Part shown: positions 16,709 to 25,794 of the stretch, piece after piece
How positions within the stretch are numbered: position 1 is the stretch's first letter
How the letters are laid out: each line of letters opens with the position of its first letter
Origin: Sandaracinaceae bacterium
GTDB lineage: Bacteria; Myxococcota_A; Polyangia; Polyangiales; Houyiibacteriaceae
Direction: 5' to 3'
Assembly: GCA_016706685.1 (NCBI GenBank)
Contig: JADJJE010000050.1
Span: forward strand, 1 to 64,000
DNA: 64,000 nucleotides
Notes under the pieces: generated by a model
The model's database searches: none
What the model saw: only the letters and a program-made list of their open reading frames with translations
What the model was told of the DNA's origin: nothing
Position numbers and translations under genes: made by a program

Positions 16709-17559
16709 TTACACGCCGAGCGGGGAGCAGCGCCGGCGCGCTCGAACACGAACAGCCCCAACACGCGCGCCGCGAGCATGCCGAAGTAGAGCGGGTGCAG
16801 ATAGCCCAGGATGTAGCCGAGGGGCGGCAGCACGCCGCGAACCAGATCCGCAACGGGCACCACCACGAAGGCGCTGACGCTCGCCAGCAGCGCGAGCGCG
16901 AGCAACGCCAGCAGCACCTGGGCATAGGCCACGGGGAGGCGCTGGAAGAGCCGCACGGTGGTGAGCGGGTTGAAGGCGTCGAAGACGCTGTCCGCGTGCG
17001 CGGCCGCGATGAGGGCCAGCGGCAGCCAGAGGAGCCCGAAGAGGAACAGCCCGCCCGCGAGCAGCTGCGCCTCGAGCCCCTCACCGAAGTAGGCGACCAG
17101 GATGGCGGGCACCGACACCACGACCACGGCGACCGCGCTCTGCAGAAGGGGGCGGAGCAGGTCCATCACCTCGAGGAAGTCCGCGGCCATGGGGGGCTGC
17201 GTGGCGCCGCTGGCCGAGCTGCGGATGACGGTGAAGAGGTAGCCGACGAAGATGCACAGCCCGAACAGCTTCCCGAGCGCGCTGGCCCACGAGAGCACGC
17301 CGCACACGAGCGCGACGCCGATCCAATAGGGGGCGCTCTCGGCATCGAGCGGGTAGCGGAACACCCCGAGCAGCTGCCGCGCGAACGGCCGCGTGACACG
17401 CGAGGCCTCGAACACGACCGCGCGACGGCACTCGGGGCAAGCCTGCATGGGCGGGTACGGCTCGGGTGCCGGGACCAAGATGAGCTCGGCCTCGGCGAGG
17501 TAGCGCTCGCAGCGCGGACAGCGGTACACGCCCGCGGCGCTGTGCGGCGCCTCCGACAC
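16709..17559 (-). CDS. Polytopic membrane protein with N-terminal zinc ribbon
   Basis: Starts at GTG 17559, 6 bases after the preceding gene. Residues 13-45 contain CPRC and, about 25 residues later, CPEC, a zinc ribbon. Five or six hydrophobic segments follow (for example VALVCGVLSWASALGKLFGL and LLALLALALLASVSAFVVVPV). The pattern resembles DUF4013/YIP1-like bacterial membrane proteins. The open frame continues to 16513 through the next gene. Adding one C in the CCCC run near 16733 gives a natural end, ERAGAAPPLGV, with TAA at 16709-16711, so a single-base loss is likely. Function unknown. Confidence 0.6.
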
Positions 17560-17565
17560 CCCCGG

Positions 17566-18075
17566 TCAGCCCCCGCTCATGCCCATGTCGGCGGGCACGA
17601 CGATGGGCGCGCAGTAGCCCCGCTCGGCGGTCCAGGCGCTGCACGTGGTGCCGGCCGGACAGATGGGGACCCGTGGGTCACACGCGCGGCGGCACACGTT
17701 GAACGCGGCCTCGGTCACGCACACACCACCCAGGTCGCAGTCCACGCTGCGGGCGCACAGACCGTTGATGGCCACGCTGCCGCCGGGCAGGCAGACCCAC
17801 TCCGTGCCCACTTCCGTGGTGGGTACACACGCTTGGGCCTCCTCGCACAGCGCCTGGCCGACCGGGCAGGTGTCGAGGCACACGCCGGCCCCCGTGCTGA
17901 GCTCGAAGCACTGGCGCCCGCCCCCGCAGTCCGGTGTGGCCACACAGGGCGTGAAGGTGTTGTTGGACTTGCCGCATGCGAGCAGCAGGCCCGCCAACGC
18001 GAGTGCCAGCACCAGGCGCCCCACCGTGGACGTGAGCTGGGTGCCGGAGACTCGGGCCGCGCGGTGCAAGATCAT
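17566..18075 (-). CDS. Cys-rich lipoprotein
   Basis: A 169-residue protein. A hydrophobic leader is followed by LLLACGKS, a good lipobox. The mature part has about 18 cysteines in repeated short blocks (CVATPDCGGGRQC, CLDTCPVGQALC and RACDPRVPIC), suggesting disulfide-linked modules on the cell surface, a style common in Myxococcota. ATG 18075 overlaps the stop of the DUF192 gene as ATGA. It belongs to the envelope operon running from 21867. No known domain is identifiable. Confidence 0.75.
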   Translation of the reverse strand: MILHRAARVSGTQLTSTVGRLVLALALAGLLLACGKSNNTFTPCVATPDCGGGRQCFELSTGAGVCLDTCPVGQALCEEAQACVPTTEVGTEWVCLPGGSVAINGLCARSVDCDLGGVCVTEAAFNVCRRACDPRVPICPAGTTCSAWTAERGYCAPIVVPADMGMSGG

Positions 18076-18506
18076 GGGGCCTGCTCTAGCACGTCTCCCA
18101 CCTGCACCGAAAGGGCGACCCCGCCCCCGAGCTCCAGCACCTGCGCCACGGGCTGGTGGCAGCGGGAGGTCGCGTCGCCGGCCGGGATGCCGCGCTCGAT
18201 GGCCACGATCTGGCCCGCGGCGTTGGCGAAGAGCGCGTCGATGGCGAAGCCCACGGGGGTGTTCTCGATGCAGACCTCGCCCTCGGTGGGGAAGACCAGC
18301 AAGAGACCGCGCCCCTCGTCGAGGCCGTCGCGGCCCGCCAGGCCCTCGCGCCGCGCGTCGGCGGTGCGGGCGAAGTCGGCTTCCACACGCAGGCGCAGGG
18401 TGCCATCGGGGCCACGCACCTCCACCAAGGGAACATCGGCACAAGCGCCACTCAGCAACGGCAGGGCAGCCGAGAGAACGAAGAGAGCCCGCGCACGCGT
18501 GCTCAC
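18072..18506 (-). CDS. DUF192 family secreted protein
   Basis: A 144-residue protein with a signal peptide (start GTG 18506; hydrophobic core, then SGACADVP, possibly a lipobox). The mature part follows the DUF192 plan: a substituted-looking LLLVFPTEG, then CIENTPVGFAIDALF, a VAIERGIPAGD strand and LELGGGVALSVQVGD near the end. DUF192 domains form a small beta fold of unsettled function. It overlaps the di-heme gene upstream (GTG inside its last codon) and the Cys-rich lipoprotein downstream, so expression is coupled. Confidence 0.8.
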   Translation of the reverse strand: MSTRARALFVLSAALPLLSGACADVPLVEVRGPDGTLRLRVEADFARTADARREGLAGRDGLDEGRGLLLVFPTEGEVCIENTPVGFAIDALFANAAGQIVAIERGIPAGDATSRCHQPVAQVLELGGGVALSVQVGDVLEQAP

Positions 18507-20839
18507 AGCGAAGCCAGGAACTGGAGCAGCGCGTTCTGCTCACCGGGGGTGAGCGCCAGGAAGGCGAGGCGCGCGGCGTCGGCCTCCGACGAGTGAGCCC
18601 CAATGGCGTCGAGCAGCGTCTCCGACCGGCCATGGTGCATGTAGGGCGCGCTCGCGCTCACGCCCCAGAGCGGCGCCGTGCGGAACTCGCGCAGGGTGGC
18701 GTCGCCTTGGGCCACGCCCCCGGCGAGCGGGAGCGCCACGTCGTGCAGCAAGAAGTCGGAGTAGGCGCGCACCTCGAGGCCGTCGGCCGTCATGAGCGAG
18801 GGCACGTGACAGCCCGCGCAGCCCACGTCCGTGAAGAGGCCCTCGCCCACGTCCTCGAGCGCGGCGTCGCGGCGCTGACGAGCGGGCGCCGCGAGCCCCG
18901 CCACGAAGGCCACGAGGTCCTCCATGTCCACGCTGCCGATCTCGGGGTCGGCGAACAGGTCGGCGTCGGTGGCGGCGCCGAAGGTCAGGCCGTCTTGCGG
19001 CGGCACGGTGAGGCCCAGCTCCACGCTCAGCGCGTCGCGCGTGAACTCCGCCAGGCTGGGCACCTCGGCCTTCCAGCCGAACCGACCCACGCGCCCGTTG
19101 GGCAGCACGTGTGCGCGCCCCGAGATGCCGTTCATGTCCGCGTCGGCGGGGTCCGCCAGCGCCAGCAGCGTGGCCTCCGGAATGCGGTCCACCAGCCCCA
19201 GGCCGAAGAGCGCGGGGGTCTGGCGTGGCTCGAAGAAGTTCACGCCCGCCTCGGGCGCGGGACGCACCCCCGCCGTGTCGTGTCGGTGCAGCACCGTGCC
19301 GGTGCTCGGAGCGCTGAACACGCCTGCCGCGAGGGTGCCGTGCCGGATGACGTCCACGTCCAGCGGGCCCGCGCCGCCGATGGCGGGCTGGAAGTGACAC
19401 GCGCGGCAGGAGTCGCCGTTGAAGCGCGGGCCGAGCCCCACGTCGCGGCCCATGTCGCGGTCGAACACGGCACGCCCACGCGTGAACTGCTGCCGCTCGA
19501 CGTCCGCGAGGCCCGCGCGCGGAGCGCCGAGCAGACCTTCGGCGAGCAGGGGCGCAGCGGGTGGCAGCAGCCCGTCCGTGCGTTGCGTGCGGCCCCCGAG
19601 CGACGCCAGGAACGCGAGCAGCTCTTCTTGCCCGATGACACCCAAGGCCATGTACGCGTCACGCGCGCTGCTGGCCTCGCCGCCGTGCAGTCGGATGGCC
19701 TCGTCGAGGGTGGTGGCGCGACCATCGTGCAAGTAGGGCGACACCGCGACCACGCCCCACAGAGGCTGCGTGCGGAACTCCGCGCCCGTGGCCACGCCCT
19801 GCTCGATCCCATCGGCCAGCTCGGGCCCCATGTCGTGCAGCAAGAGGTCCGTGTAGGCCGGCACGCGGCCGTGGGGCCCAACCAGAGCGGGTGTGTGACA
19901 GGAGGCACAGCCGGTGTCCTCGAAGTGCTGCTCGCCACGCTCGGTGGTGGGCGTGGGGACGTCGGGCTGGGGTGCAGCCAGCAGCATGGCAAACGAGATC
20001 AACGCGTAGAGGTCCGGCTCGCTCAGCTCGGGATCGGGCGTGGGGTCCGCGTCGAAGGTGGGCTCGTCCGGCGCGCCCGCCTGCGCAGCCTGGGCACCCG
20101 CCACGCTGGGTCCGGCCCGCCGCGACGCCGGCGCCCCCTCGATGCCGCTGGGCACCGGCAGGTTCAGGCGCGCCACGTTGGAGAGCGGCTGGCTGGTGAC
20201 ACCCAAGTGGTTGAACAGGGGACCGCGGATGAAGACCTCGAGGTCCACGCTCTGCGCCTTGCGGCCGAAGCGCCCCACGAAGCCGCGGTCGAAGTTGGGG
20301 CGCCCGCTGATGCCGTCGCCGTCGGCGTCTGCAGGGTCGGCGCGGCGCAGGATCTCTTCGTCGCTCACCTCGGCGAGCGCGCCCACCCCGAAGAACGGGA
20401 TGGGGCTGCGGTTGGCGCCCAGGTTGACGAAGGCCTCCTCGGCGACACGGCCGCGCATGCCCGTGAGGAACTGCGCCTGCACCCCGCTGCTGTTCACGCC
20501 ACGCGGGATGTAGCTGCCGTCCGGATCACGGTAGGCCACGATCAGGAAGTCGCGGTAGTGCGCGGCGCCCCCACCCGCGACGGGCTTCTCGTGGCAGGCC
20601 AGGCACGTGGTGGCGTTGAAGGGCGGCCCGAGGCCCCCCGAGATGGGCACGCTGCGGAGCGCCACCTCACGTCCTCGCACGAACTCGGCGCGCTGGGCGT
20701 CGGTGGCGCGCGGCATGACGTCCCCGAGGGGCGCGAAGATGCCGGGCGCCACGGGCAGAGGCTCCGACGCACAGCCCACCAGTCCCACGAGCGCCGCGAC
20801 GACGCTCGCCAGGAGCCTTCGTTGCGGAGCGAGACTCAC
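18503..20839 (-). CDS. Tetra-heme fusion of two DUF1111 di-heme oxidoreductase domains
   Basis: A 778-residue exported lipoprotein (GTG 20839; LVGLVGCASEP lipobox). It contains four CxxCH heme-c motifs: CLACH near residue 78, CASCH near 309, CRACH near 477 and CAGCH near 672. The two halves repeat the same plan, an FNxxxCxACH site with a following PAIGGxG or PVAGGG, then a GCxxCHxP site, so each half equals one DUF1111 di-heme unit of the MauG/CcpA peroxidase-like group. A single DUF1111 protein is normally about 400-500 residues; this is a fused tandem duplication. It starts inside the stop of the propeller lipoprotein gene. It likely works as a periplasmic or surface redox protein. Confidence 0.85.
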   Translation of the reverse strand: MSLAPQRRLLASVVAALVGLVGCASEPLPVAPGIFAPLGDVMPRATDAQRAEFVRGREVALRSVPISGGLGPPFNATTCLACHEKPVAGGGAAHYRDFLIVAYRDPDGSYIPRGVNSSGVQAQFLTGMRGRVAEEAFVNLGANRSPIPFFGVGALAEVSDEEILRRADPADADGDGISGRPNFDRGFVGRFGRKAQSVDLEVFIRGPLFNHLGVTSQPLSNVARLNLPVPSGIEGAPASRRAGPSVAGAQAAQAGAPDEPTFDADPTPDPELSEPDLYALISFAMLLAAPQPDVPTPTTERGEQHFEDTGCASCHTPALVGPHGRVPAYTDLLLHDMGPELADGIEQGVATGAEFRTQPLWGVVAVSPYLHDGRATTLDEAIRLHGGEASSARDAYMALGVIGQEELLAFLASLGGRTQRTDGLLPPAAPLLAEGLLGAPRAGLADVERQQFTRGRAVFDRDMGRDVGLGPRFNGDSCRACHFQPAIGGAGPLDVDVIRHGTLAAGVFSAPSTGTVLHRHDTAGVRPAPEAGVNFFEPRQTPALFGLGLVDRIPEATLLALADPADADMNGISGRAHVLPNGRVGRFGWKAEVPSLAEFTRDALSVELGLTVPPQDGLTFGAATDADLFADPEIGSVDMEDLVAFVAGLAAPARQRRDAALEDVGEGLFTDVGCAGCHVPSLMTADGLEVRAYSDFLLHDVALPLAGGVAQGDATLREFRTAPLWGVSASAPYMHHGRSETLLDAIGAHSSEADAARLAFLALTPGEQNALLQFLASL

Positions 20840-21867
20840 TCGTCCACCGCGAGGTTGCGCACGAAGGCGATGCCTTCCTCTTCGCCTGGTGCGGCGGTGA
20901 AGTTGCCGCCCACCGCCGTGAGCACGCCCGTCGAGTCGCCGAAGATGGCGTGGAAGTCGAGCGCGGTGGCCGGGACCTCTTCCCGGAACGTGCCCGCCAC
21001 GAGGTCCAAGCGCGCGATGGTGCCCTCGACGCCCACCACGTGCGCCACCCCGGGCGTACGCATGAACACCCCGTTGAGCCCCGGCAGCGGCGCGAGCGAC
21101 TCGGCGCGCCACGTCTCCCCGTTCCAGATGGCGACGCGCCCGTTGGAGCGGCCGCCGACCGCGACGATCTCGCTCGCGCTCGTGCCATAGAGGGCGATCA
21201 GGTCGTCGCCGGTGCCGGACGCCTCCTCCACCCAGCTCTCGCCCTGGTAGTGCAGAATCACGCCGCTGCGGCCCACGGCGTAGATGTTGTCCGCGGCGGT
21301 GCCCCAGATCTTGAAGAGGGCCGTGACGTTGGGGCGCTGGAACTCGGGCAGCGTGACGCTCTCCCAGGCGTCGCCGTCATAGTGCAGCAGGGTGGCGACC
21401 GAGCTGGTGTTGCCACGGCCGCCCACCGCCCAGACGTCGTTGGGCGCGGCGCCCCAGACGCCCCACAAGGCCTCGCTGGTGGGGGTGGGCTGCTGCGTCC
21501 AGGCCGCGCCGTCGAAGTGCAGCACCGTGCCGCCGTTGCCCACCACGAAGATGTCGCTGGCCGAGAAGCCGTGGATCCAGTTCAGCAGGGGGACGTCCGG
21601 CACCCCCGCCACGAGCGAGAAGCCATCGCCGGTATGGGTCAGAATGCCGCCTTGGTCCTCCACGCCCCCCACGAGGTAACGCGGCCCTTCGCTGGGGGCC
21701 CAGACACTCAGCCACCAGCCGAAGCCCTCGCTGCCGGGCTCGAGCTGCCAGCCAGCGTCCCGGGAGGGGCCGCCGCAGGCCACGAGCACGAGGTGGAGGA
21801 CCAAGACGACCAGGGTGAGGGTGAGTGGGGGCGCGAGCCGGGCGCGTGGGCGCGTGGGGGTGGTCAC
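20836..21867 (-). CDS. Beta-propeller lipoprotein
   Basis: A 343-residue lipoprotein with signal peptide and lipobox LVLVACGG. The mature part consists of six or seven repeats of about 45 residues with the signature I/VWGxxxxDxxAVGxxGxxLHYxGxxW (for example GVWGAAPNDVWAVG, KIWGTAADNIYAVG and ALYGTSASEIVAVG), a bacterial propeller common on Myxococcota surfaces. It is the first gene of the operon that continues into the tetra-heme protein. The divergent lytic transglycosylase gene lies 88 bases away. Confidence 0.8.
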   Translation of the reverse strand: MTTPTRPRARLAPPLTLTLVVLVLHLVLVACGGPSRDAGWQLEPGSEGFGWWLSVWAPSEGPRYLVGGVEDQGGILTHTGDGFSLVAGVPDVPLLNWIHGFSASDIFVVGNGGTVLHFDGAAWTQQPTPTSEALWGVWGAAPNDVWAVGGRGNTSSVATLLHYDGDAWESVTLPEFQRPNVTALFKIWGTAADNIYAVGRSGVILHYQGESWVEEASGTGDDLIALYGTSASEIVAVGGRSNGRVAIWNGETWRAESLAPLPGLNGVFMRTPGVAHVVGVEGTIARLDLVAGTFREEVPATALDFHAIFGDSTGVLTAVGGNFTAAPGEEEGIAFVRNLAVDE

Positions 21868-21955
21868 GCCGGGAAGGTACCGAGTGGGGGCCCCCGGTTC
21901 CAGCCCATGAGAGCCGACTTTTTGCGCTTTTTTCTAGGTTGACTAGCTTGTGGAG

Positions 21956-24237
21956 ATGGTTTCTCGGCGACGCACTACGCTCGGCTGGCTCTTTGGGGCG
22001 ACGGTAGCCGCTACGTCCGGGCTCGGGTTGAACCCGCCGCTGCGCGCGGAGCCCCTGCCAGAAGCCCCCGCCGTGACTCGCGTGCCGCCCGCTCGGGACT
22101 TCTCCCCCGGGCGCGCCGTCCCTGCTGCCGGCTCCGTGGTGGCGCACGTGCGCGCTGCGCTCGCTGCCGGGGACCACGCCGGCGCCCGACAGCTGGCCGA
22201 GACCACGCTCCGCCTCACCACCGATCCGGACGAGGCTGCCGAGCTGCGCTGGCTGGCCGCGGTGGCCTGCGAGGGCCTGGGGGACGGCGCGGGTCGCACC
22301 ACGCACCTGGCCGCCCTGTCGACGTCTGGTCACCCGCTGGCGCCCTATGCCTCGCTCCAGCTGGCGGAGAGCGTGCTGGCCACGGATCCGGCGCGCGCGG
22401 TTCACCTCACGGCATCGCTGCGTGGCGACTGGGGCGGCGCGTGGACCGCTCGCATGACGGAGGCCCGCGCGCTGGTCGCGCTCGGTCGGAACGACGAGGC
22501 CATCGCGCGCTACCGCGCCATCGTGGCCGCCACGCCGGACGACGTGGCCGCCATCAGCGCCGGCATGCCGCTGGTGAACCTGCTGGCCGCGCGCGACGAC
22601 GTGGCCAGCAAGGCCGAGGCCATCGCCATCTTGCGGCGCGTCGCCACGCGCTCGGCGGGCACCCCGCTGGCCGCCTCGTGCCTGGCGCGCGTGACCAGCA
22701 TCCTCGCGACGCTGCCCGACGAGGAGCGCACACGGCTGACGCCCATGCCGCTGACCGATCGCCTGCAGGAGGCCGCTGCACAGGCCCGCGCGCTGCGCTT
22801 CGAGGAGGCTGCGCGCCAGTTCGAAGCCATCGCAGACGAGCCCGGGAGCGAGGGTGCCGTGCGCTGCGAGGCGCGGCTCGAGGCGGGCAAGGCGCTGCTG
22901 CGCGCGCGTGACCGGCGCCCGGCCGTGACGCACTTGGTGTGGGTGGGCGAGCACTGCACCACCCCCGAGCACGTGGCCTGGGCGCGCTACGAGGCCGGCC
23001 GGGGCTACACATCGCTGGGCGATCCCGCCGCCGCCATCGCGCAGTTCGAGGCGCTCGAGCGCCAGGCGCCGACGCATCGCTTGGCCGACGACGCCCGCTA
23101 CCGCGCGGCGGTGCTGGACCTCGAGGAGGGTCGCCCCGAGGCCTTCCGCGCCCGCATGAGCGAGCTGCCCACGCGCTACCCGAGCGGTGACATGGTGGAG
23201 CGCGCGCTGGTGGAGCTGGCCCTCGAGGCGCGTGCACGCCGCGACTTCGCCGCCGCACGGCAGCACCTGGACGCGGCCCTCGCAGGCCCCACCGGCACGG
23301 CCGACAGCGAGGGCATGGAGGGGCGCTCGGCCTACTGGCTGGCGCGCACGCTGCACGACCTCGAGCTGCGCAGCGACGCCATCGCGGCCTACGCGCGCGT
23401 CATCCGCGAGTGGCCGCTGAGCTACCACGCGCAGCTGGCGGCCACGCGCCTGGGTGCCCTCTCGCCGAGCGACCTCGAGAGCACGCTCGCGCCCATGCGG
23501 CACACCGGCCCCGAGCCCGTGCTGCGCTTCCCCGCGCACCCCCTGCACCAGAGCGAGGGCTTCCGCGCGGCGATCGCGCTGTTCCGGGTGGGCGACACGT
23601 CGCGCGCGCGCTGGGCGCTGGACGCGCTGGCAGTCACGGCGGGCGACGCCCAAGACGAGCTGCTGTGGGTGACGGCGGCGCTCTACGAGCAGGCGGGCGA
23701 CCGCACGGGCGCCATGCAGCTGATCCGCGAGCACAGCACGGCCATGCGGCGCATCGCCCCCGTGGGTCATGGGCGCGCCCTCTGGCGCCTGGCCTACCCC
23801 GCTGCCTTCGCGCCCCTGATCGAAGAGAGCGCTGCTCGCGAGCAGCTGCCCGCCGCGTTCGTGCGGGCCATCGCGCGCGAGGAGAGCTCGTTCAACCCGG
23901 GCGCCGTGAGCTGGGCCAACGCCTATGGCCTGGTGCAGGTCATCCTGCCCACCGCGCAGCGCCACGGCGCGCCGCTGGGCCTCACGGTGAACGCGCGCAC
24001 GCTGCGCGACCCGGAGACCAACCTGCGCATCGGCACCCGCTTCATGCGCTTCCTGCTGGACCGCTACCCGGGCAACGTGGCCGTGGTGCCCGCGGCGTAC
24101 AACGCGCAGGCCAGGGAAGCGGGCTCCGACCGCTGGCTGCGCGCACGCGCCGCGTGCTGCAGTCCTACGGGGTGTACAGCTGGCTCGACTCGGGGAGCCT
24201 GCCGGCGATGCCCGACACCATCCCGCCGCCGGGCTGA
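21956..24237 (+). CDS. Soluble lytic transglycosylase (Slt-like), C-terminal frameshift
   Basis: A periplasmic muramidase-type enzyme that cleaves peptidoglycan with 1,6-anhydro product formation. The N-terminus SRRRTTLGWLFGATVAATSG is a signal peptide with Tat-like character. Residues about 60-600 are TPR-like helical repeats. The C-terminal domain carries the catalytic glutamate in AREESSFNPGA, then ANAYGLVQVILPTA and AAYNAQ. One base appears lost near 24117-24145; frame 1 then gives RVLQSYGVYSWLDSGSLPAMP and the stop at 24235-24237. This matches the usual end of the family, whereas the uncorrected frame runs on to 24313 as Arg-rich nonsense. I prefer ATG 21956 over GTG 21950. Confidence 0.85.
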
Positions 24238-24285
24238 GCGCTCCACACAGCTTGCCGGGAGGCCGATTCGTCTTGCCGCAAGGCA

Positions 24286-24630
24286 CCATGGGCACCCACC
24301 GCTGAAGCGGTGACGGCGACGGCGTACGTGAGCGTCTAACGCAGGCGTTCGGCCCATGGTCACAGCTGGCTCGACTCCGGGCAGCCTGCCGCCCTGCCGG
24401 CACCATCGCCGCCAGGGGACAAGTCCATCAGGGCAGCAAGCCCGAGACCGAGCCATGCGGATCACAATGCTGCGGCTGGCGGTGGAAGCGGGGACCGAGC
24501 AGCACGAGGAGGCGCGCCAGGAAGCCCAGACCGGCAGGCGGACGACGCCGAACTTCCACCATTAGTCCGCCGAAGGGGGACTTTCAGGTGCCAGGCCGGG
24601 CTGCCCTGCTTCAGCCATGGGTGCCCAATG
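24286..24630. repeat. Possible MITE/REP-like element with imperfect terminal inverted repeats
   Basis: The segment is flanked by a 22-base sequence at 24286-24307 (ccatgggcacccaccgctga...) and its imperfect inverse at 24609-24630, matching at about 18 of 22 positions. The left end includes a hairpin CACCGCT/AGCGGTG at 24297-24312. The GGGCACCC core also occurs in the strong hairpin at 48834-48866, suggesting a dispersed family. It fills most of the gene-free gap 24238-24687, which holds no convincing reading frame. Only two or three copies are visible, so this is tentative. Confidence 0.4.
24362..24420 (+). repeat. Degenerate second copy of the 3' end of the lytic transglycosylase gene
   Basis: Starting with acagctggctcgactc, this stretch matches the last about 60 bases of the transglycosylase gene (24176-24237) with a few substitutions and small indels. 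It lies about 185 bases downstream and inside the inverted-repeat-flanked segment. It encodes nothing. It is probably a decayed tandem duplication or a trace of element insertion. Confidence 0.6.
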
Positions 24631-24687
24631 ACTCGGCTCCCGGTCTCGAAGCGTGGCTCGCCATCGACCAGGGATACGTCCGCGCGC

Positions 24688-25758
24688 TCAGCTCTCGAGG
24701 GCCTTGCCCAGCTCCTCGATGAGCTTCTTGGCCTTGGACGACAGCTCCTTGGGCACGTCTACCTGGATGACGTTGATCAGGTCGCCGCGACCACGACCGT
24801 CCAGCCGCGGGATGCCCGCTCCGCGCACGACGCGCGCGTCACCGGGCTGGGTGCCCTTCGGGATCTTCACCTTCACCGGGGGCTCACCCGTCTTGAGCGC
24901 AGGCACCTCCACGTCGGTGCCGAGGGCCGCCTCCGGGAACGAGATGTGGAGCTCGTGCACCAGGTCGTATCCGTCGCGCTGGAAGCGCTCGTGCTGCTCC
25001 ACCACCACGGTGACGTGCAGATGCCCCGCCGGGCCGCCACGCGTGCCCGCCTGGCCCTGGTTGGTGAGGCGCAGCGTCTGGCCCGAGTCCACGCCCGCCG
25101 GGACGGAGATGCGGACCTTGCGCTCCAGCTCTTCGGACCCGCGGCCCTTGCACTTCTCGCAGGCCTTCACGACCTTCTGGCCGGTGCCACGACACGTGGG
25201 GCACGTGGTGGAGAAGACGAAGGCGCCACGCTTCTGGCCCACTTGGCCGCGGCCGCTGCATGCGGTGCAGGTGCTGACCTCGCCGCCCCGCCCTTCGCAG
25301 GCACCGCATGGCGTGGGGTGCTTCAGGTCCAGGTCGCGCTGCACACCGAAGGCCGCCTCTTCCAGCGTGAGGCCAATCTGCATGCTGAGGTCCGAGCCGC
25401 GCGTGGGCCCGTTGGGGTTCTGGCGCCGGCCGCCGCCGAAGCCCCCGCCCCCGCCGAACAAGTCGCCGAAGATGTCTTGGAACGAGCTGAAGATGTCGCC
25501 CATGTCCTGGAAGCCCGCGCCGCCGCCGCGACCCTCGAGGCCGGCGTGCCCGAAGCGGTCGTAGACCGCGCGCTTCTCCGCGTCGTTCAGCACGCCGTAG
25601 GCCTCGCTGGCCTCCTTGAACTTGTCCTCGGCGGTGGGGTCGTCCGGGTTGCGATCGGGGTGGAACTGGAGTGCCAGCTTCCGGTACGCCTTCTTCAGCG
25701 TCGACGCGTCAGCGTCCTTCTCGACCCCGAGGACTTCGTAATAATCGCGTTTGGACAT
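24688..25758 (-). CDS. dnaJ: Chaperone DnaJ
   Basis: A 356-residue Hsp40 co-chaperone that stimulates DnaK ATPase. The J domain fills residues 1-70 with HPDRNPDD; a Gly/Phe-rich linker follows (about 75-115). The zinc-binding region has four repeats (CGACEGRG, CTACSGRG, CPTCRGTG and CEKCKGRG), and the C-terminal substrate-binding beta domain ends KKLIEELGKALES. The length is slightly short of E. coli DnaJ (376). ATG 25758 is preceded by a short AT-richer spacer. No dnaK or grpE adjoins it. nadA follows upstream on the same strand with a 36-base gap. Confidence 0.95.
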   Translation of the reverse strand: MSKRDYYEVLGVEKDADASTLKKAYRKLALQFHPDRNPDDPTAEDKFKEASEAYGVLNDAEKRAVYDRFGHAGLEGRGGGAGFQDMGDIFSSFQDIFGDLFGGGGGFGGGRRQNPNGPTRGSDLSMQIGLTLEEAAFGVQRDLDLKHPTPCGACEGRGGEVSTCTACSGRGQVGQKRGAFVFSTTCPTCRGTGQKVVKACEKCKGRGSEELERKVRISVPAGVDSGQTLRLTNQGQAGTRGGPAGHLHVTVVVEQHERFQRDGYDLVHELHISFPEAALGTDVEVPALKTGEPPVKVKIPKGTQPGDARVVRGAGIPRLDGRGRGDLINVIQVDVPKELSSKAKKLIEELGKALES

Positions 25759-25794
25759 GGAGCGGCGCGCAAGATAAGTCGCCCTGGGGGTCGG

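Noticed and set aside
17645..21190. 1181-codon plus-strand open frame
   Set aside because: Antisense to the tetra-heme operon, whose four CxxCH motifs, lipoboxes and overlapping starts prove the minus strand is coding.
21377..24406. 1009-codon minus-strand open frame
   Set aside because: Antisense to the lytic transglycosylase and also crossing the propeller gene; no recognisable domain.
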